The notes under the pieces are model-generated. The model was not told where the DNA came from, searched no databases, and saw nothing but the letters and a program-made list of their open reading frames with translations. Below are positions 61,378-64,000 of a stretch of 64,000 bases of DNA, piece by piece; position 1 is the stretch's first letter; each line of letters opens with the position of its first letter. The stretch covers positions 62,001 through 126,000 of the forward strand of contig NZ_JAEULM010000021.1 in the NCBI RefSeq assembly GCF_016793825.1, given 5' to 3'. The position numbers were made by a program, and so were the translations under genes. Source of the DNA: Sphingopyxis sp. (GTDB lineage Bacteria > Pseudomonadota > Alphaproteobacteria > Sphingomonadales > Sphingomonadaceae).

Positions 61378-62121
61378 TTAACGGGGCAGCTGCATCAGAT
61401 TGGCGGTCGCGCTGTCCATGTCGCGCGCGTCGGTGATCATCTTGAGCTGCGTATCCCAGCTCCGGCTCGCCTCGATCATCTCGACGAGCGCGGTGGTTGC
61501 GGCGACGTTCGACCCTTCGATCGATCGGGTAACAAGGCGCGCCTCCGGGTCGTCGGGCAGAATCCCGCCGCCCTTGACGCGGAACAGGCCGTCGAGGCCC
61601 TTGACGATGTTCGATCCCGCCGGGGTCGCAAGCCGGAGCCGGTCGACCTCCTGCGGGCTCTGGGGGTCGCCGCCGGTCGGCACCACCCAGACACGGCCCT
61701 CGGTATCGATGCTGATCGAATCGGCCGGTGGAATGGTCACCGGACCCTGTGCGCCCTGAACGGGGCTGCCGTCGCCGGTGGTCAGAAGCCCGCTTGGCGA
61801 CAGTTGCAGATCGCCGCGCCGCGTATAGGCTTCCTCGCCATTCTTGGCCTGCACGACGAGCAGCGCGTCGCCCTGCACCGCGACATCGAGATCGCGTCCC
61901 GTCTGGGTGACGGTGCCGGCCTTCATGTCGGCGCCGAGTACCTCTTCCGACGACAGCGCGCGAGTTTCGAAGCCGCTGCCGTTCAGCCAGAGCGACTGCG
62001 CCTCGGCGATGTCGGCGCGAAAGCCTGGAGTCTGCGCGTTGGCGAGGTTGTTCGCGATCGCCGTCTGCCGGGACATGCTGCCCCGCATCGCGGTGAGGCT
62101 GGTATAGATGAGGCGGTCCAT
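61378..62121 (-). CDS. flgF: Flagellar proximal rod protein FlgF
   Basis: A proximal rod protein of 247 residues in the FlgE/F/G family. It starts MDRLIYTSLTAMRGSMSRQT, then NNLANAQTPGFRADIAEA, VQGDALLVVQAKNGEEAYTR and the C-terminal IEGSNVAATTALVEMIEASR. The YTSLTAM opening with SRQ is typical of FlgF. It is 34 bases after flgE and 12 before flgG in the same operon. Length is normal. Confidence 0.94.
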   Translation of the reverse strand: MDRLIYTSLTAMRGSMSRQTAIANNLANAQTPGFRADIAEAQSLWLNGSGFETRALSSEEVLGADMKAGTVTQTGRDLDVAVQGDALLVVQAKNGEEAYTRRGDLQLSPSGLLTTGDGSPVQGAQGPVTIPPADSISIDTEGRVWVVPTGGDPQSPQEVDRLRLATPAGSNIVKGLDGLFRVKGGGILPDDPEARLVTRSIEGSNVAATTALVEMIEASRSWDTQLKMITDARDMDSATANLMQLPR

Positions 62122-62155
62122 CTGGATACTCCCGGCAGGCGGCTAGTCGCGCGTC

Positions 62156-62986
62156 TTACGTGCGCATGTTGATGACGGTCTGGGTCAGCGTCGAAGCGCC
62201 CTCGATCGCCTTGGCATTCGCCTGGAAATTGCGCTGCGCCGCGATCAGCATCACCAGCTCCTCGGTGATATCGACGTTCGAACGTTCGAGCGTGCCCGAA
62301 CGGATCGTCCCCATCGGACCATTGGTCGCGGCATCGATCGTCGGATCGCCGCTTTCACCGGTCGACTGCCAGTGCGCGTCGCCGATCGGACGAAGCGCCT
62401 CCATCGCGGGAAAGGTCGCCATCGCCACCTTGCCCAGCACCTGGTCTTCGCCATTTGCGAAGGTCGCGGTGACGAGGCCATCGAGATCGACCGACACGTT
62501 GATCAAGGCCGCCGTCGGGTCCGACGGGGCGCCATCGGGAAGAACAAAATCCGACATCCCGGCCAGCGTGCGGTCGGTGACATTGCCGCTGGCATCGACG
62601 GGAAGAAGCTGGAGCTTCTGCCCCGTCGAATCCACGACGGTGCCGTCGGGCAGGGGCGAAAAGACGCCATTGCGCGTATAGGTCACCTGATTGCGCGGCG
62701 GATCGCCCTTCACGACGAACAGGCCGTCGCCCACGATTGCCAGGTCGAGCGTCTTTTCGCTCGTCTCGTACGAGCCTTGCGTGAACTGCTGGCTGATGCC
62801 GATCAGGCGCTGGCCCTGTCCGGCAACCGTCTTTGTCGACTGCGTCGGCGACGATGCGAAGATATCGCCGAACTGCGCCTTGCTGCGCTTGAAGCCGATC
62901 GAGTTGGCGTTGGCGATATTGTTGGAGATGACCGACATATCGGTCTGGGCGCCCTTGAGGCCCGAAAGCGAGGTATAGAACGACAT
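62156..62986 (-). CDS. flgE: Flagellar hook protein FlgE, short form
   Basis: The hook subunit by position and sequence: SFYTSLSGLKGAQTDMSVIS and NNIANANSIGFKRSKAQFGD at the N-terminus, LDLAIVGDGLFVVKGD, and the C-terminal LERSNVDITEELVMLIAAQR with NFQANAKAIEGASTLTQ. It is only 276 residues, while FlgE usually has 400 or more, so the outer D2-type domains seem missing and the hook would be built from D0/D1 plus a small insert. No stop or frameshift is apparent. It sits between flgD and flgF as expected. Confidence 0.9.
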   Translation of the reverse strand: MSFYTSLSGLKGAQTDMSVISNNIANANSIGFKRSKAQFGDIFASSPTQSTKTVAGQGQRLIGISQQFTQGSYETSEKTLDLAIVGDGLFVVKGDPPRNQVTYTRNGVFSPLPDGTVVDSTGQKLQLLPVDASGNVTDRTLAGMSDFVLPDGAPSDPTAALINVSVDLDGLVTATFANGEDQVLGKVAMATFPAMEALRPIGDAHWQSTGESGDPTIDAATNGPMGTIRSGTLERSNVDITEELVMLIAAQRNFQANAKAIEGASTLTQTVINMRT

Positions 62987-63010
62987 GGACTTATCCTTCC
63001 TGCGAACTGG

Positions 63011-63316
63011 TTAGGTGGTCGGGGCGGCCGGCGTCTGTACGGTCTGCGCGGCCTTGATATCCTTGAGCAGCGCGGTCTGTGCCGAGAGTTGCTCGGAAAT
63101 GCTCTTGAGCGTCGAATTGGTCTCGCTGACCCCGGCCAGGCTGGAGAATTGCGCCATCTGGGCCACCATCTCCTGGTTATCGACGGGGTTGAACGGGTCC
63201 TGCGACGATAGCTGCGCGGTCATCAGACGCAGAAAATCCTTCTGGTCGAGCTGCTGACCCTTGAGCTGGGTGGGCGTGTAGGACTGATATTGCGAAGCGA
63301 TGGAATCGACGGCCAT
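63011..63316 (-). CDS. flgD: Hook cap protein FlgD, short form
   Basis: The scaffold that caps the growing hook. The N-terminal FlgD signature is clear: QLDQKDFLRLMTAQLSSQDP, FNPVDNQEMVAQMAQFSSL and GVSETNSTLKSI. The protein stops after 101 residues in a Thr/Pro/Ala tail, whereas proteobacterial FlgD usually has about 220 residues with a C-terminal tudor/fibronectin-like domain. It therefore keeps only the export and cap-anchoring part. It lies three bases after flgC and 24 before flgE. It is short in parallel with FlgE. Confidence 0.9.
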   Translation of the reverse strand: MAVDSIASQYQSYTPTQLKGQQLDQKDFLRLMTAQLSSQDPFNPVDNQEMVAQMAQFSSLAGVSETNSTLKSISEQLSAQTALLKDIKAAQTVQTPAAPTT

Positions 63317-63318
63317 GA

Positions 63319-63729
63319 TTATTGTCCCAACCGCAGCGTTTCGTTGATCAGGCCCTTTGCGGTTTCGAGGACCTGGACATTGTTCTGATACTGGCGTGCG
63401 GTCTCGACCATCTCGACGAGCTCGGCGGCGCTATCGACGGCCGCCTCCCACACATTTCCTTCCTTGTCCGCGAGCGGGTTCGACGGATCGTGGCGCTTGG
63501 AGGGCGCCATCTTGCTTGTCGTGACCTGATCGACCTGCACCGTGGCGCGGCCCTGTGCGTCCATCACCGTGCGGAACACGGGCTTCAGCGACCGGAAGGC
63601 TTCCTTCTCGCTGCCCGCGACCGTGCCGGCGTTGGCGAGGTTCGACGCGGTGGTATTGAGGCGGACGAGCTGCGCCGACATGGCGCGCCCGCTGATATCG
63701 AAGACCGAGAAATTGCCGTTCATGGTCAT
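63319..63729 (-). CDS. flgC: Flagellar proximal rod protein FlgC
   Basis: A proximal rod protein of 136 residues. It has DISGRAMSAQLVRLNTTASN, NLANAGTVAGSEKEAFRSL and the C-terminal ELVEMVETARQYQNNVQVLE, all typical of FlgC, although the usual NPNHPDA-like phrase is altered to KRHDPSNPLADKEG. ATG 63729 overlaps the flgB stop (ATGA); a second ATG is at 63723. It forms the inner rod with FlgB, FlgF and FliE. Confidence 0.95.
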   Translation of the reverse strand: MTMNGNFSVFDISGRAMSAQLVRLNTTASNLANAGTVAGSEKEAFRSLKPVFRTVMDAQGRATVQVDQVTTSKMAPSKRHDPSNPLADKEGNVWEAAVDSAAELVEMVETARQYQNNVQVLETAKGLINETLRLGQ

Positions 63730-64000
63730 TCGCCCTTGATCGCGCGCGTCAGCGTGTTGACGCGGCCCTGCAGGAACGAAAGGCTCGACCGGTAGGCGAG
63801 CGCGTTTTCGGCGAATGCGGTCTGTTCGGTCGCCATTTCGACGGTGTTGCCGTCGAGCGAAGGCTGGACCGGGATGCGAAAGGCGGTCGCGCCCTCGATC
63901 GCGCCCTCGGTCGAACCGCCCTGCTGGGCGAGATCGAGCGCCTTCGAAAAGTCGAGGTCGCGCGCCTTGTAATTGGGCGTGGCGGCATTGGCGATGTTCG
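63726..64000 (-). CDS. flgB: Flagellar proximal rod protein FlgB (5' part beyond window)
   Basis: The first gene of the leftward flg operon; the window holds its last 90 residues. Translation from the right end reads NIANAATPNYKARDLDFS, then DGNTVEMATEQTAFAENALA and the C-terminal SFLQGRVNTLTRAIKGE, which are clear FlgB features. The N-terminal ~30-40 residues and the operon promoter lie outside. The stop overlaps the flgC start as ATGA. Confidence 0.92.
   Translation of the reverse strand, partial: NIANAATPNYKARDLDFSKALDLAQQGGSTEGAIEGATAFRIPVQPSLDGNTVEMATEQTAFAENALAYRSSLSFLQGRVNTLTRAIKGE

Overview
The window looks like a chromosomal segment of a motile, GC-rich alphaproteobacterium, most likely a sphingomonad such as Sphingopyxis or a close relative. 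This rests on the GAAC-N7-GAAC SOS box, the imuA-imuB-dnaE2 cassette, the flagellar gene order and the CGTCAT-type REP palindromes. It is inference; no search was run. Coding density is very high, no gene-free stretch exceeds 300 bases, and I saw no tRNA, rRNA, CRISPR array, insertion sequence or prophage gene.

Region 1 (1-19 kb) is carbon catabolism. It opens with the 3' part of phosphoenolpyruvate carboxylase and a small lipoprotein. A leftward set follows (two unequal acyl-CoA dehydrogenases and an SDR), divergent from a long rightward series: SDR, two tandem GPH transporters, an ACAD11-like acyl-CoA dehydrogenase, a zinc alcohol dehydrogenase, an APH-like kinase, two SDRs, an aldo/keto reductase, a serine hydrolase and a fused FadJ/FadB enzyme. 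The kinase plus ACAD11-like pair recalls the levulinate (Lva) and ACAD10/11 route, in which a 4-hydroxyacyl-CoA is phosphorylated and then eliminated. A 16-bp palindrome (TTTACGY-AA-RCGTMAA) precedes both catabolic arms.

Region 2 (19-26.7 kb) is a leftward valine/isobutyryl-CoA operon (mmsA, I78-type lipoprotein, ridA, isobutyryl-CoA dehydrogenase, HIBYL-CoA hydrolase, enoyl-CoA hydratase, mmsB). It has a divergent LysR gene and several REP/BIME-like palindromes. Region 3 (26.7-32.7 kb) is an RND tripartite efflux operon. Region 4 (32.7-38.3 kb) is the SOS mutasome imuA-imuB-dnaE2 behind a perfect SOS box.

Region 5 (38.3-64 kb) is a flagellar cluster. A sigma-54 promoter drives fliEFGHIJKLMNOPQR-flhB. 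Sigma-28-like promoters (TTAA or TCAA, 15 bases, then RCCGTTAM) precede fliC, fliDS and motAB. An enhancer-binding regulator without a receiver domain lies between fliS and motB, and flgBCDEFGHIJKL reads leftward and runs off the right end. Several parts are atypical: very short FlgE and FlgD, FlgH without a lipobox, and FliM without the CheY-binding peptide. A fourth sigma-28-like site lies far away, in front of an unknown 78-residue secreted protein at 19.1 kb, and may mark a new member of the late motility regulon.
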